NCBI GenBank assembly: GCA_016778765.1
Contig: JADHOV010000004.1
Span: 1-64,000, forward strand
DNA: 64,000 bases
Origin: Paracoccaceae bacterium
Lineage (GTDB): Bacteria; Pseudomonadota; Alphaproteobacteria; Rhodobacterales; Rhodobacteraceae
Direction of reading: 5' to 3'
In this document: positions 20,554 to 30,095 of the stretch, piece after piece
How positions within the stretch are numbered: position 1 is the first letter of the stretch
How the letters are laid out: every line of letters starts with the position of its first letter
Translations under genes and position numbers: made by a program
Notes under the pieces: generated by a model
Seen by the model: only the letters and a program-made list of their open reading frames with translations
Database searches by the model: none
Told to the model about the DNA's origin: nothing

Positions 20554-21501
20554 ATGATACCCTATATTTTCAAGCGGTTATTATCCTTACTGATCAGCCT
20601 ATGCCTGGCCTCTATCGTGATTTTTACGGTGGTCGAAGTGGCGCCCGGAGACACGGCCGCCTTCATGCTTGGAATCAACGCCCAAGACGATACCATTTTG
20701 GCGCTGCGCAAAGAGCTGGGATTGGATCAGGGTAAATTTGCGCGTTATCTTGCTTGGGTCAGCGGGATGCTGAGCGGTGATTTTGGCCTCTCTTATACCT
20801 ATCGCAGCCCAATCGCCGATATGGTGGGGGAACGTCTCTGGGTGTCGTTGCCATTGGCGCTTTATGCGCTTGGATTAAGCATTCTCATCGCTTTTCCAAC
20901 TGGGCTTTATGCAGCAGCGCAGCGCGGCAAACGCGGCGACGCTATGGTCATGGGCGCCACGCAATTGGGGATTGCGATCCCGAATTTTTGGTTTGCGATG
21001 ATCCTTGTGGTGATTTTTGCAATTAAGCTGCGCTGGTTTTCAGCCGGTGGCTTCGCCGGATGGGATGATGGTCTGTTCAGCGGGTTAAAATCGCTGACCT
21101 TGCCGGCGATCGCATTGGCCCTGCCGCAAGCGGCTATCCTGTCGCGCGTGATGCGCAGCGCGTTGATCGAAACCTTAGGCGAAGATTATATTCGAACCGC
21201 ACGCGCCAAGGGCTTGAGCAAACGCGCCACGCTGTGGCACCACGCCCTGCGCAACGCCTTAATCCCGGTTTTAACGATTATTGGATTGCAATTTTCCTTT
21301 CTGATGGCTGGAGCCATTATTATCGAGCAAGTGTTCTTTCTGCCCGGGTTGGGCCGTTTGGTGTTTCAGGCGATCACCCAGCGCGATCTGATCGTGGTCG
21401 AAAGCGTGGTTATGCTCCTGGTCTTTGCAGTGATCATGGTCAACTTTCTGGTCGATCTGGCCTATGCGGCGGTTGATCCGCGCTTGCGGAGCCAAGCATG
21501 A
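20554..21501 (+). CDS. ABC transporter permease, DppB/OppB type
   Basis: Inner-membrane permease of 315 residues with six membrane segments. The N-terminus (YIFKRLLSLLISLCLASIVIF) and the EAA loop region ([28 protein letters not shown]) are typical of the BPD_transp_1 peptide class. Its stop overlaps the start of the second permease by four bases. Confidence 0.95.
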   Translation: MIPYIFKRLLSLLISLCLASIVIFTVVEVAPGDTAAFMLGINAQDDTILALRKELGLDQGKFARYLAWVSGMLSGDFGLSYTYRSPIADMVGERLWVSLPLALYALGLSILIAFPTGLYAAAQRGKRGDAMVMGATQLGIAIPNFWFAMILVVIFAIKLRWFSAGGFAGWDDGLFSGLKSLTLPAIALALPQAAILSRVMRSALIETLGEDYIRTARAKGLSKRATLWHHALRNALIPVLTIIGLQFSFLMAGAIIIEQVFFLPGLGRLVFQAITQRDLIVVESVVMLLVFAVIMVNFLVDLAYAAVDPRLRSQA

Positions 21502-22319
21502 AACTGGGGGGCTCATTTCTCATCGGCCTACTGCTCAGCGCAGCTATTGCCAGCACCGCGCTGCTTTCTTTTATTTGGGTGCCTTATGATGTGACCGTGC
21601 TCTCCATCGGCGAAAAACTGCAGGGCGCCTCTCGGGCACATTGGTTCGGCACCGATCATTTCGGGCGCGATTTGCTGTCAATGATCATGGTCGGGGCCCG
21701 CACCTCACTGGCGGTGGCATTGGTGGCCGTGGGCATTGGCATTGGGCTTGGCGTGCCCCTCGGGCTGGCAGCCAGCGCAAGGCAAGGTGGCTGGCTGGAC
21801 GAGGTCATCATGCGGAGCAATGATTTGATCTTTGCCTTTCCTTCTTTGGTGATTGCGATATTGATCACCGCGCTTTTTGGCGCAAGCGCGGTGAATGCAA
21901 TCATCGCGATCGGGATCTTCAACATCCCGGTCTTCGCCCGCGTGACGCGCGGCGGCGCGCTCAGCCTTTGGCAGCGCGAGTTCATTCTGGCCGCACGGGT
22001 CTGCGGAAAATCGACCGGTCGCATCGCGATCGAGCATATTCTGCCCAATTTGAACAATTTGCTGATCGTGCAGGGCACGATCCAATTCAGCCTCGGCATT
22101 TTGGCAGAAGCCGGCTTGAGCTATGTGGGTTTGGGCGCCCAACCGCCCACGCCCAGTTGGGGGCGGATGCTGGCAGATGCGCAAACCATGGTCAGCTTCG
22201 CCCCGCATCTGGCGCTGGTGCCCGGAAGCGCGATCATCCTCAGCGTGATAGGGCTTAATCTGATGGGTGACGGTTTGCGCGACTTGCTGGATCCAAAACT
22301 GCGCGAGGCCTCCCGATGA
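21498..22319 (+). CDS. ABC transporter permease, DppC/OppC type
   Basis: Second permease, 273 residues. It has one N-terminal membrane segment, the HWFGTDHFGRDLLSMIMVGAR signature of the DppC class (residues near 50) and the EAA loop around AARVCGKSTGRIAIEHILPN. It shares ATGA overlaps with the genes on both sides, so its synthesis is coupled to the rest of the importer. Confidence 0.95.
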   Translation: MKLGGSFLIGLLLSAAIASTALLSFIWVPYDVTVLSIGEKLQGASRAHWFGTDHFGRDLLSMIMVGARTSLAVALVAVGIGIGLGVPLGLAASARQGGWLDEVIMRSNDLIFAFPSLVIAILITALFGASAVNAIIAIGIFNIPVFARVTRGGALSLWQREFILAARVCGKSTGRIAIEHILPNLNNLLIVQGTIQFSLGILAEAGLSYVGLGAQPPTPSWGRMLADAQTMVSFAPHLALVPGSAIILSVIGLNLMGDGLRDLLDPKLREASR

Positions 22320-23905
22320 GCCTTCTCAACGTACAGGATTTGACCCTAACGCTTTACGGGGCCCCAATTTTAAAACAGCTTAATTTCACCTTAGAGCCCG
22401 GCGAAATTCTGGCGCTTACAGGTGAAAGCGGCTCGGGAAAATCGATGACTGCGCTTAGCCTGTTGCAATTACTGCCCGATGCCGCAGGGTTGAGCGGAAA
22501 CATTACCTTGGATGGTACAAACCTGTTGCGCCTCACCGAGCCACAGCTTTGTGCCCAACGCGGCGGTAGAATGGGGATGGTGTTTCAAGAGCCGATGAGC
22601 GCGTTAAACCCCGTACAAACCATTGGCGCGCAAGTCGCTGAGGCGCTTCGACTGGATCCAAAGACAAGTGCGGCAGCGGCCCAAAACCGCGCTGGCGCGA
22701 TCCTGGGCCGGGTTGGGCTGGTGCCCGAACACGTGCCCCCAAGCCGCTATCCGCATGAATTATCAGGTGGTCAAAGGCAGCGCGTGGTGATCGCCCTGGC
22801 GATTGCTCGACAGCCAAAATTACTGATCGCGGATGAGCCGACAACCGCGCTTGATGTCACCACGCAAGCGCAGATTCTGGCGCTACTCAAACGCTTGGTG
22901 CGCGAGGATGATATGGGGCTGATCATGATCACCCATGATTTGGCTGTGGTGGCCGATATGGCGGATCGCATCGCGGTGATGCATCGGGGTGAAATTGTGG
23001 AACAGGCAGCTACAAGCAAAATTCTAATGGCAAGCACGCATCCTTACACGCAAAAGCTGCTGCAAGCAGCCAGCCATATGGCGCGGCAACCGGGCGCCGA
23101 ACACAGCCGTAAGCCGTTGCTAGAGGTGGCAAATGTCCAGCGCAGTTATCCGGCCAAGCGGCCATGGCCCTGGATAAAACCACCCCGCAATATTGCCGTC
23201 AAGAATGTGAGCTTTTCGCTTCAGACAGGCGATCGGATGGGGTTGGTGGGGGAATCAGGCTGCGGAAAATCTTCGTTAACGCGGGCAATATTGGGATTGG
23301 ACCCGGTCGAGAAGGGCACAATCACCCTGAATGGAAAGCCAGTTTGGGGCGCTTCATCCGCCATCAGGCGGAATCTGCAAGTGGTCTTTCAAGACCCCTA
23401 TGGCTCTTTCAATCCGCGCCATAAAGTGGCCAAGCTTATTCAAGAGGCTTTTCATCTCTACGAGCGTCCACCGCTGCGTGAAGATCAAGAGCAACGCACC
23501 TGCGATGTCATGCGTGCGGTTGGCCTAAACCCGGATGATCGTGGCCGCTATATCCACGAATTTTCAGGTGGCCAACGCCAGCGCATCGCAATCGCCCGTG
23601 CCTTGATAACACGCCCGAAACTGGTGATTTTTGATGAGGCGGTTTCGGCGCTTGACGTCTCGGTGCGGGCGCAAATTCTTGATCTGATCGCAGATTTGGC
23701 CGAGCAATACGGCCTCAGCTATTTGTTTATCAGCCATGATCTTTCGGTTGTGCGCAGCATCACCGATACCTGTATGGTTATGAAGGAGGGGGAGATTGTT
23801 GAACAGGGGCCAACCGCCTTTATCCTGAACACCCCCACCCATCCTTACACCCAGCAGCTGCTCAGCGCAGCGCCAAAACTGCCCAAAATCTCGATAGGAG
23901 CTTAA
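22316..23905 (+). CDS. ABC transporter ATP-binding protein with two ATPase domains
   Basis: A 529-residue fusion of the DppD- and DppF-type ATPases that power the importer. Domain 1 has Walker A GESGSGKS near residue 36 and the signature LSGGQRQRV near 150; domain 2 has GESGCGKS near 309 and [15 protein letters not shown] near 420. Each domain ends in a peptide-type oligopeptide tail ([16 protein letters not shown]). The fusion form, as in YejF/GsiA, is common in Rhodobacteraceae. ALDH starts 3 nt after the stop. Confidence 0.96.
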   Translation: MSLLNVQDLTLTLYGAPILKQLNFTLEPGEILALTGESGSGKSMTALSLLQLLPDAAGLSGNITLDGTNLLRLTEPQLCAQRGGRMGMVFQEPMSALNPVQTIGAQVAEALRLDPKTSAAAAQNRAGAILGRVGLVPEHVPPSRYPHELSGGQRQRVVIALAIARQPKLLIADEPTTALDVTTQAQILALLKRLVREDDMGLIMITHDLAVVADMADRIAVMHRGEIVEQAATSKILMASTHPYTQKLLQAASHMARQPGAEHSRKPLLEVANVQRSYPAKRPWPWIKPPRNIAVKNVSFSLQTGDRMGLVGESGCGKSSLTRAILGLDPVEKGTITLNGKPVWGASSAIRRNLQVVFQDPYGSFNPRHKVAKLIQEAFHLYERPPLREDQEQRTCDVMRAVGLNPDDRGRYIHEFSGGQRQRIAIARALITRPKLVIFDEAVSALDVSVRAQILDLIADLAEQYGLSYLFISHDLSVVRSITDTCMVMKEGEIVEQGPTAFILNTPTHPYTQQLLSAAPKLPKISIGA

Positions 23906-23908
23906 GCC

Positions 23909-25363
23909 ATGCCGCTTCCAAACTTGCCCTTTAACCCTGCTTTTTGCTTTATTGATGGCCAGTGGCAACCAAGCAGCACCGCTCAAACGCTCGCATTGAT
24001 CAACCCTTCAAACGGGCAGGCCTTATCTGCGATTGCCGATGGCAGAGCTGAAGATATCGATTTGGCTGTGGTAGCGGCGCAGCGGGCGGCGCGGGGCGAA
24101 TGGGGGCGCAGCAGCGCGCTGGAGCGCGGCCGGCTGCTCTTGCGGCTTGGCGCTTTGATCTTAGAACATGCCGAGCTGTTAGCGCAGATTGAAGCATTGG
24201 ATGTGGGCAAACCGCTTAAGCAAGCGCGCGCGGATGCTGTTGCCATGGCGCGTTATATGGAGTTTTACGGCGGCGCCGCCGATAAGATCCACGGCGAAAC
24301 CCTACCATATCTTGAGGGGTATACGGTTTATACATTGCGCGAGGCGCATGGCGTGACCGGGCATATCGTGCCTTGGAATTATCCCATGCAAATCATTGGG
24401 CGTTCGGTGGGGGCCGCCTTGGCGATGGGCAATTGTTGCGTTCTCAAACCGGCAGAAGAAGCCTGTCTTAGCGCGCTGATGTTCGCCGAATTAGCGCGGC
24501 AGGCCGGCCTACCCAGCGGGGTTCTGAACGTGGTGCCGGGGCTGGGCGCGCAAGCTGGCGCCGCGCTTGCGGCGCATGGCGGCATCAATCATCTTAGTTT
24601 CACCGGCTCGGTGGCCACCGGGCGGCTGGTACAGGCAGCAGCGGCGCAAAATGTTGTACCGGTGACCTTGGAGCTGGGGGGGAAATCTCCGCAAATCCTG
24701 TTTGAAGATGCAGATATCGCTGCAGCGCTGCCCTTTTTGATCAATGCGGGCATTCAAAATGCCGGGCAAACCTGCTCGGCCAGCAGCCGGATTCTTGTAC
24801 AACGCGGCCTTTATGACGCGATTGTTGAGGCAATGGCCGCCCGCTATCAGGCGCTGGTTGCAAAGCCGGCGATAGAAGATGGCGATTTGGGGCCGCTGAT
24901 TTCGCAGCGGCAAAAAGCGATTGTCGAAAACTTCCTAAGTCAGGGCCATGACCTAACTTTGGCGGCGACAGGTCAAATTTCAGACTCAGCCCCTGCCGCG
25001 GGGGCCTATGTCAAACCGCACCTCTTTTGCGATGTCGCCCCGAGCCATACGCTTGCCCAACAAGAGATTTTCGGACCGGTACAGGTTATCATTCCGTTTG
25101 ACAGTGACGAGGACGCGCTAGAGATCGCCAATGGCACTGATTATGGATTGGTCGCCAGCCTTTGGACACAAAACGGGGCGCGCCAAATGCGCTTGGCCAA
25201 AACGCTTAAATCAGGGCAGGTCTTTATCAATAATTACGGAGCTGGCGGCGGTGTCGAATTGCCCTTTGGAGGCCGCGGCCTGTCCGGCCATGGGCGCGAA
25301 AAAGGCTTTGAAGCGCTTTATGGGTTTTCATCTTTAAAAACTGTGGCAAGCTATCACGGATAG
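23909..25363 (+). CDS. NAD(P)-dependent aldehyde dehydrogenase
   Basis: Oxidises an aldehyde to its acid. It has 484 residues with the full ALDH fold: VPWNYPMQ near residue 154, the Rossmann FTGSVATGR, catalytic Glu255 in LELGGKSP and nucleophile Cys289 in NAGQTCSASSR, plus the C-terminal PFGGRGLSGHGREKG. It is translationally close to the ABC ATPase (3 nt) and followed by an SDR. Its substrate is therefore probably derived from the imported compound. The sequence resembles the betaine/gamma-aminobutyraldehyde type but does not fix it. Confidence 0.92.
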   Translation: MPLPNLPFNPAFCFIDGQWQPSSTAQTLALINPSNGQALSAIADGRAEDIDLAVVAAQRAARGEWGRSSALERGRLLLRLGALILEHAELLAQIEALDVGKPLKQARADAVAMARYMEFYGGAADKIHGETLPYLEGYTVYTLREAHGVTGHIVPWNYPMQIIGRSVGAALAMGNCCVLKPAEEACLSALMFAELARQAGLPSGVLNVVPGLGAQAGAALAAHGGINHLSFTGSVATGRLVQAAAAQNVVPVTLELGGKSPQILFEDADIAAALPFLINAGIQNAGQTCSASSRILVQRGLYDAIVEAMAARYQALVAKPAIEDGDLGPLISQRQKAIVENFLSQGHDLTLAATGQISDSAPAAGAYVKPHLFCDVAPSHTLAQQEIFGPVQVIIPFDSDEDALEIANGTDYGLVASLWTQNGARQMRLAKTLKSGQVFINNYGAGGGVELPFGGRGLSGHGREKGFEALYGFSSLKTVASYHG

Positions 25364-25387
25364 TTGAAGAAAAAGGGAGCGGCCAAT

Positions 25388-26134
25388 ATGCGACTTGCAG
25401 GAAAAACAGCCATCGTAACGGGCGCAGCCTCGGGCTTTGGCTTGGGCATTGCCGAAAAGTTCTTGGCCGAGGGCGCCAAGGTCCTAATGGCCGATATCAA
25501 TGGCGAAGCCGTGGCCGACCAGGCCTCGCGCTTGGGAAAATTGGCGATTCCAATACACGCAGATGTGGCAAGTTCCGCGTCAATTGCACAGATGCATGAC
25601 GCGGCGCAGACAGCGCTTGGCGCGGTTGATATCATCGTCAACAATGCGGGCGTTACGCATCTACCCGCGCCGTTGGAAGACATCAGCGAAAAAGATTTTG
25701 ACCGCGTCTTTGCGGTGAATTGCAAATCTATCTATCTGATTTCGCGCGCGTTCGTTCCAGCACTGAAGACCCGCCGCAGCGGCGTGATTTTGAACATCGC
25801 CTCAACCGCCGGTGTCTCTCCGCGGCCAAATTTGAATTGGTATAATAGCTCAAAAGGCTGGGTAAATACCGCCACCCGCACGATGGCGGTTGAGCTGGCG
25901 CCCTTTGGAGTGCGGGTGAATGCGCTGAACCCAGTGGCGGGGGAAACCCCGCTTCTTACCTCATTCATGGGCGAAGACACGCCCGAGATGCGCGCAAAGT
26001 TCCTTTCTACCATTCCACTTGGGCGGTTTTCGACCGCAGAGGATATGGGCAATGCCGCCTGTTATTTATGCTCGGAGGAAGCCAGCATGGTAACAGGGGT
26101 CTGCATGCAGGTAGATGGCGGGCGCTGTATTTAA
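25388..26134 (+). CDS. Short-chain dehydrogenase/reductase
   Basis: Classical SDR of 248 residues. The cofactor motif is TGAASGFGLGIAEK near residue 10, acidic Asp in VLMADINGEA suggests NAD preference, NNAG is near residue 84, and the catalytic Tyr152-x3-Lys156 lies in WYNSSKGW. GGGAG precedes the ATG by 7 nt; an in-frame TTG 24 nt earlier is unlikely. It belongs to the transporter-ALDH operon, where it could form the aldehyde from an alcohol. Substrate unknown. Confidence 0.92.
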   Translation: MRLAGKTAIVTGAASGFGLGIAEKFLAEGAKVLMADINGEAVADQASRLGKLAIPIHADVASSASIAQMHDAAQTALGAVDIIVNNAGVTHLPAPLEDISEKDFDRVFAVNCKSIYLISRAFVPALKTRRSGVILNIASTAGVSPRPNLNWYNSSKGWVNTATRTMAVELAPFGVRVNALNPVAGETPLLTSFMGEDTPEMRAKFLSTIPLGRFSTAEDMGNAACYLCSEEASMVTGVCMQVDGGRCI

Positions 26135-26136
26135 CC

Positions 26137-27138
26137 ATGACACCGGGACCCAAAAACCTGATCACAGATATCACGGGCATAATGGTGGGCAATGCCGAAG
26201 ACCAGCGGCTGAAATCCGGCGTCACGGTGCTGCGCGCCGCGCAGCGCTTTACCGCCGCTTATGCGGTGATGGGCGGTGCGCCGGGCACGCGCGAGACGGA
26301 TCTGCTGGAACCGGATAAATCTTTGCAACAGATTGATGCTTTGGTGCTGTCGGGTGGCTCTGTCTATGGTCTGGATGCGGCCAGCGGTGTGGTCGAGCGT
26401 TTGCGCGCCCAGCAGGCGGGGTTTGCGGCTGCTGGCACGCAGGTTCCAATTGTTCCAGCAGCGATTCTGTTTGATCTCAACAATGGCGGCGAAAAAGAAT
26501 GGGCGCTATCGCCCTATCCCGCGTTAGGGCGTCAGGCTTTTGACGATTTAAGCGCAGAATTCCAACTGGGCAGCGTAGGCGTGGGATGCGGTGCCACCAC
26601 AGGGCGCTTAAAAGGCGGCCTTGGCTCAGCCTCGTTCATTCTGTCAAATGGAATTCATGTGGGCGCAATCATGGCGGTCAACGCCGTCGGCAATGCAACA
26701 GGCGACGATTTGCGGCATTTCTGGGCGGGGCCTTTCGAGGCAAATGGCGAATTTGGCGGGTTGGGCGGGCCACAAGCCGAGCCACAGCCGCATAATTTTA
26801 AGCTGAAGAACCTTGGCCCCTTGGTTGAGGGGGAAAACACCACAATCGGAATAGTCGCCACGGATGCTAGCCTCAGCAAAGCAGCAGCCAAACGCCTTGC
26901 CATCAGCGCCCATGATGGTGTGGCGCGCGCGCTCATTCCTTCGCATATGCCCCAAGATGGCGATTTGATCTTTACAGCGGCAACGGGATCAGCGCAGAGG
27001 CAATTGAGTCCAACCGACATGGCCGAGCTGTGTCATGGCGCCAGTCTTTGCGTTGCGCGCGCCATCGCGCGGGCCATATATCATGCTGAAAAAGCGCCCA
27101 ATGACCGTTTGCCAACATGGCAAGACTGCAATCGTTAG
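26137..27138 (+). CDS. P1-family (DmpA-like) aminopeptidase
   Basis: An N-terminal-nucleophile hydrolase of peptidase family P1 that self-cleaves into two chains. The 333-residue protein shows the family marks: ITDITGIMVGNAED near the start, VLSGGSVYGLDAASG, and KGGLGSASFILSNG with the likely nucleophile Ser at the GlySer junction. The start at 26137 is 3 nt after the SDR stop; the open frame further upstream is inside the SDR gene. Relatives cleave N-terminal L- or D-residues or beta-peptides, or amides. As the last gene of the importer operon it probably opens an amide bond in the imported compound or its oxidised product. Confidence 0.9.
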   Translation: MTPGPKNLITDITGIMVGNAEDQRLKSGVTVLRAAQRFTAAYAVMGGAPGTRETDLLEPDKSLQQIDALVLSGGSVYGLDAASGVVERLRAQQAGFAAAGTQVPIVPAAILFDLNNGGEKEWALSPYPALGRQAFDDLSAEFQLGSVGVGCGATTGRLKGGLGSASFILSNGIHVGAIMAVNAVGNATGDDLRHFWAGPFEANGEFGGLGGPQAEPQPHNFKLKNLGPLVEGENTTIGIVATDASLSKAAAKRLAISAHDGVARALIPSHMPQDGDLIFTAATGSAQRQLSPTDMAELCHGASLCVARAIARAIYHAEKAPNDRLPTWQDCNR

Positions 27139-28986
27139 TCAGCCTTTTTCGTGGAAAAAATCATAGATCTTCTGCGCTAAAGAGGCCGATACACCCTCAA
27201 CCGCTTTCAGATCGGCCAAATTGGCACGCCCCACGGCTTTTGCCGATCCAAAATGCGCCAAAAGCGCCCGCTTGCGTGCGCCACCGACACCGGCAATTTC
27301 ATCCAAAGGCGAGGCCCCAATGGCTTTGCTGCGTTTGGCGCGATGGCTGCCAATGGCAAAGCGATGAGCCTCATCGCGCATGCGTTGAATGAAGTATAAA
27401 ACCGGATCATTGCGCGGCAAACCAAAGACCGGCTTGCCAATCTGGTAAAACTCTTCCTTACCCAAATTGCGATCAACGCCTTTTGCAACGCCGACCATCG
27501 GAATATCTTGCACGCCAAACTCGGCCATAATCTGCGCCACGGCCGAGACTTGCCCCGCGCCACCATCAATCACCAGTAAATCAGGCCAATCCCCGCTTTG
27601 CCGCGCCTGGTCTTCTTTGACCAAGCGCTTAAACCGCCGCGTCAGCACTTCTTTCATCATCCCCAAATCATCCCCCGGCGTCAGATCATCGCCACGTATA
27701 TTGAATTTGCGATAATTGTTTTTGGAAAACCCATCCGGGCCTGCAACAATCATCGCCCCAACCGCAAAACTGCCTTGAATATGCGAGTTATCATACACTT
27801 CGATCCGTTTTGGCGGGGACTCAAGCTCAAACAGTTCTGCAACACCACGCAACAATTTGGTTTGCGTCGCTGTCTCGGCGAGTTTGCGCGCCAAACTTTC
27901 TTTTGCATTGCGCAAGGCGCCAGAAATCAGCTCTTGCTTTTCACCGCGCTGGGGTACCAAAATTTCCACCCGCCGGCCGCGTTTATCGCTGAGCAGTTCG
28001 GTCATCAGATCCATATCCTCAAACCCATGCGAAAGCAGAATCTGCCGCGGCGGCTCTTTACTGTCATAAAATTGGCCCAAAAACGCCTCTAGAACTTCAT
28101 CATGGCCCATATCGGCGCTGATGCGCGGGTAAAAATCACGGTTTCCCCAATTTTGATTGGCACGAATGAAAAACACCTGCACGCAGGCCTGCCCCCCCTC
28201 AAGATGCAAGGCGATTATATCGGCTTCGCTGACACTGCGCGGGTTGATGCCCTGCGTGGTCTGCACCTGCGTTAAGGCGCGAATGCGGTCGCGCAGCGCG
28301 GCCGCTCGTTCAAACTCCATTGCCTCAGAGGCCTGCGCCATGCTGGTGGCGAGCGTTTCCTGAATTTGCGTTGATTTGCCCGATAAGAATTTTTGGGCAT
28401 CCTGCACGGCGGCACCATATTCTTGCTTGGACACGCGCTCCACGCAGGGGCCGCTGCAGCGTTTGATTTGATATTGCAGACAGGGGCGGGTGCGGCTTTC
28501 AAACATCGCATCTGAACAGTTTCTCAACAAGAACACCCGTTGTAACTGAGCGAGTGTACGATTGACCGCCCCTGCCCCGGCAAAAGGGCCATAATACGCC
28601 CCCTTTTCGCTTTTTGCGCCGCGGTGCTTTTTAATTTGGGGAAAATCATGCTCTGTGGTCACAAGGATGTTGGGAAAAGATTTATCATCGCGCAGCAAAA
28701 CATTATAACGCGGTTTTAACTGCTTGATTAAATTTTGCTCAAGCAGCAATGCTTCGGTCTCGGTCTGCGTGGTTAAAAACATCATCTGCGTTGTTTCAGA
28801 GATCATACGCGCAATGCGCGCCGAATGTCCGGTTGGGCGCGCATAACTGGACACGCGTGCCCTGAGGTTGCGTGCTTTGCCCACATAAAGCACGCGCGAT
28901 TGATCATCGAGCATCCGATAGACGCCCGGCGAGGTTTCCAGCGATTTTATATACTTTTGTATCAGCGCGTAGCCTGTATATGCCAT
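27139..28986 (-). CDS. uvrC: Excinuclease ABC subunit C
   Basis: Endonuclease of nucleotide excision repair, making both incisions around a lesion. It has 615 residues: the GIY-YIG domain at the N-terminus (PGVYRMLDD, VLYVGKARNLRARV), the UvrB-binding UVR segment near residue 205, the RNase H-like C-terminal nuclease (EVYDNSHIQGSFAVGAM, DLLVIDGGAGQ) and the tandem HhH domain at the end. Its stop is directly next to the stop of the convergent peptidase gene. Its relation to the gap upstream is described separately. Confidence 0.98.
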   Translation of the reverse strand: MAYTGYALIQKYIKSLETSPGVYRMLDDQSRVLYVGKARNLRARVSSYARPTGHSARIARMISETTQMMFLTTQTETEALLLEQNLIKQLKPRYNVLLRDDKSFPNILVTTEHDFPQIKKHRGAKSEKGAYYGPFAGAGAVNRTLAQLQRVFLLRNCSDAMFESRTRPCLQYQIKRCSGPCVERVSKQEYGAAVQDAQKFLSGKSTQIQETLATSMAQASEAMEFERAAALRDRIRALTQVQTTQGINPRSVSEADIIALHLEGGQACVQVFFIRANQNWGNRDFYPRISADMGHDEVLEAFLGQFYDSKEPPRQILLSHGFEDMDLMTELLSDKRGRRVEILVPQRGEKQELISGALRNAKESLARKLAETATQTKLLRGVAELFELESPPKRIEVYDNSHIQGSFAVGAMIVAGPDGFSKNNYRKFNIRGDDLTPGDDLGMMKEVLTRRFKRLVKEDQARQSGDWPDLLVIDGGAGQVSAVAQIMAEFGVQDIPMVGVAKGVDRNLGKEEFYQIGKPVFGLPRNDPVLYFIQRMRDEAHRFAIGSHRAKRSKAIGASPLDEIAGVGGARKRALLAHFGSAKAVGRANLADLKAVEGVSASLAQKIYDFFHEKG

Positions 28987-29300
28987 TTTTATCGCCTTCG
29001 TCTGGTCTGGCTACCGATCTGGCCATGATTCTGTTTGTCCTGCAATGATCTGGCGTCGGTTTCAAGGAAAAAGCTGTCCACTGATCCTGTGGATAACATT
29101 GGGGTTAACTCTGGATTATTGGAAATTTTCCTTTGCTTTTTGGTAACTTCCCCTATTTGCCTAAAAAATAGGCATTTTTCTAAAGCATTGTTATCATTTA
29201 ATATTTTAATTAAATTATATGCAAATGACTGAAAATAAACCATTTTTGTTAAAACGCTGTCACATTTATGAACCCACGTGTACAACTTTGGCCCCGTGGC
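28987..29300. other. AT-rich intergenic region with a perfect DnaA box (origin-like)
   Basis: 314 bases without a credible gene, between uvrC and a SDR gene. It holds TGTGGATAA (29088-29096, a perfect DnaA box), a nearby TCTGGATTA (29110-29118, two mismatches), the hairpin GCCTA-AAAAA-TAGGC followed by ATTTTT, and a stretch of nearly pure A/T (29189-29220). These are the parts of a bacterial origin, but only one perfect box is seen, and the flanking genes do not diverge from it. Not shown to be an origin. Confidence 0.3.
29088..29096 (-). promoter_or_regulatory. Perfect DnaA box
   Basis: TGTGGATAA, the reverse complement of TTATCCACA. It is the strongest signal in the 314-nt uvrC-SDR gap. 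Confidence 0.5.
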
Positions 29301-30080
29301 TTACTCAACCCCAAGCACATCTGGCGTTTTCCAAGCCAAATGTTGGCCCCCATCTGCGCAAATCAACTGCCCCGTAACCGCGGAAGCATCCAAAAAATAC
29401 CCCAAAGCGGCGGTGATATCAGACGCATTTGCACCGCGCCCCAGAACCGTGTGTTTCCGCTGTTCTTGAAAATGATCCGCCGATTGGCGCGCGCCCTGCA
29501 AAGTCGGCCCGGGCCCAATCGCATTCACCCGAATATCAGGGGCCAAACCCTGCGCGGCCGTTTGAGTTAACGCCCAAAGACCCATTTTAGCGATGGAATA
29601 GCTGGAAAATTCAGGCGTCAATTTACGCACGCGTTGGTCCAACATATTGATCACTAAAGCTTGCGCCAAAGGCTCTCCTTGGTCATCCTGAACGGCGCGG
29701 GGGGCCTGCCGCGCAAAACATTGCGTTAATACAAATGGTGCCCGTAAATTGCTTTCAATATGGCGATCCCAACTGCGCCGCGTGGCGCTTGCCAGCGTGT
29801 CATATTCAAAAATAGAGGCATTATTGATCAGGCAGGTTAAATTGCCCCCAAGGCCGTCTACAGCCCAATCAATCAGAGTTTCAACTTGATCTTCTTGTAG
29901 CAAATCGGCCTGTAACGCGATGGATTGCCGGCCTTTGGCGATAATCTCATGCACAAGGCTCTTTGCGGCTGTTTCAGAGCTGGCAAAATGCACGGCAACG
30001 TCATAGCCACGATCTGCAAGATATAGCGCCATTGCGCGCCCAAGCCGTTTTCCTGCACCCGTTACCAAAGCCCGCATCAT
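29301..30080 (-). CDS. Pteridine-reductase-like SDR (FolM/PTR1 type)
   Basis: An SDR of 259 residues. The cofactor motif TGAGKRLGRAMA has the Arg typical of NADPH-using PTR1/FolM proteins, and the usual catalytic Ser is replaced by Asp (VINMLDQRVRKL), followed by YSIAKMGLW with the Tyr and Lys. Both are hallmarks of pteridine/dihydromonapterin reductases. It probably reduces a pterin. It lies 15 nt after the Ca/Na antiporter gene on the same strand. A second ATG 3 nt later could be the start. Confidence 0.78.
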   Translation of the reverse strand: MMRALVTGAGKRLGRAMALYLADRGYDVAVHFASSETAAKSLVHEIIAKGRQSIALQADLLQEDQVETLIDWAVDGLGGNLTCLINNASIFEYDTLASATRRSWDRHIESNLRAPFVLTQCFARQAPRAVQDDQGEPLAQALVINMLDQRVRKLTPEFSSYSIAKMGLWALTQTAAQGLAPDIRVNAIGPGPTLQGARQSADHFQEQRKHTVLGRGANASDITAALGYFLDASAVTGQLICADGGQHLAWKTPDVLGVE

Positions 30081-30095
30081 TCAAATCCCTTTGCG

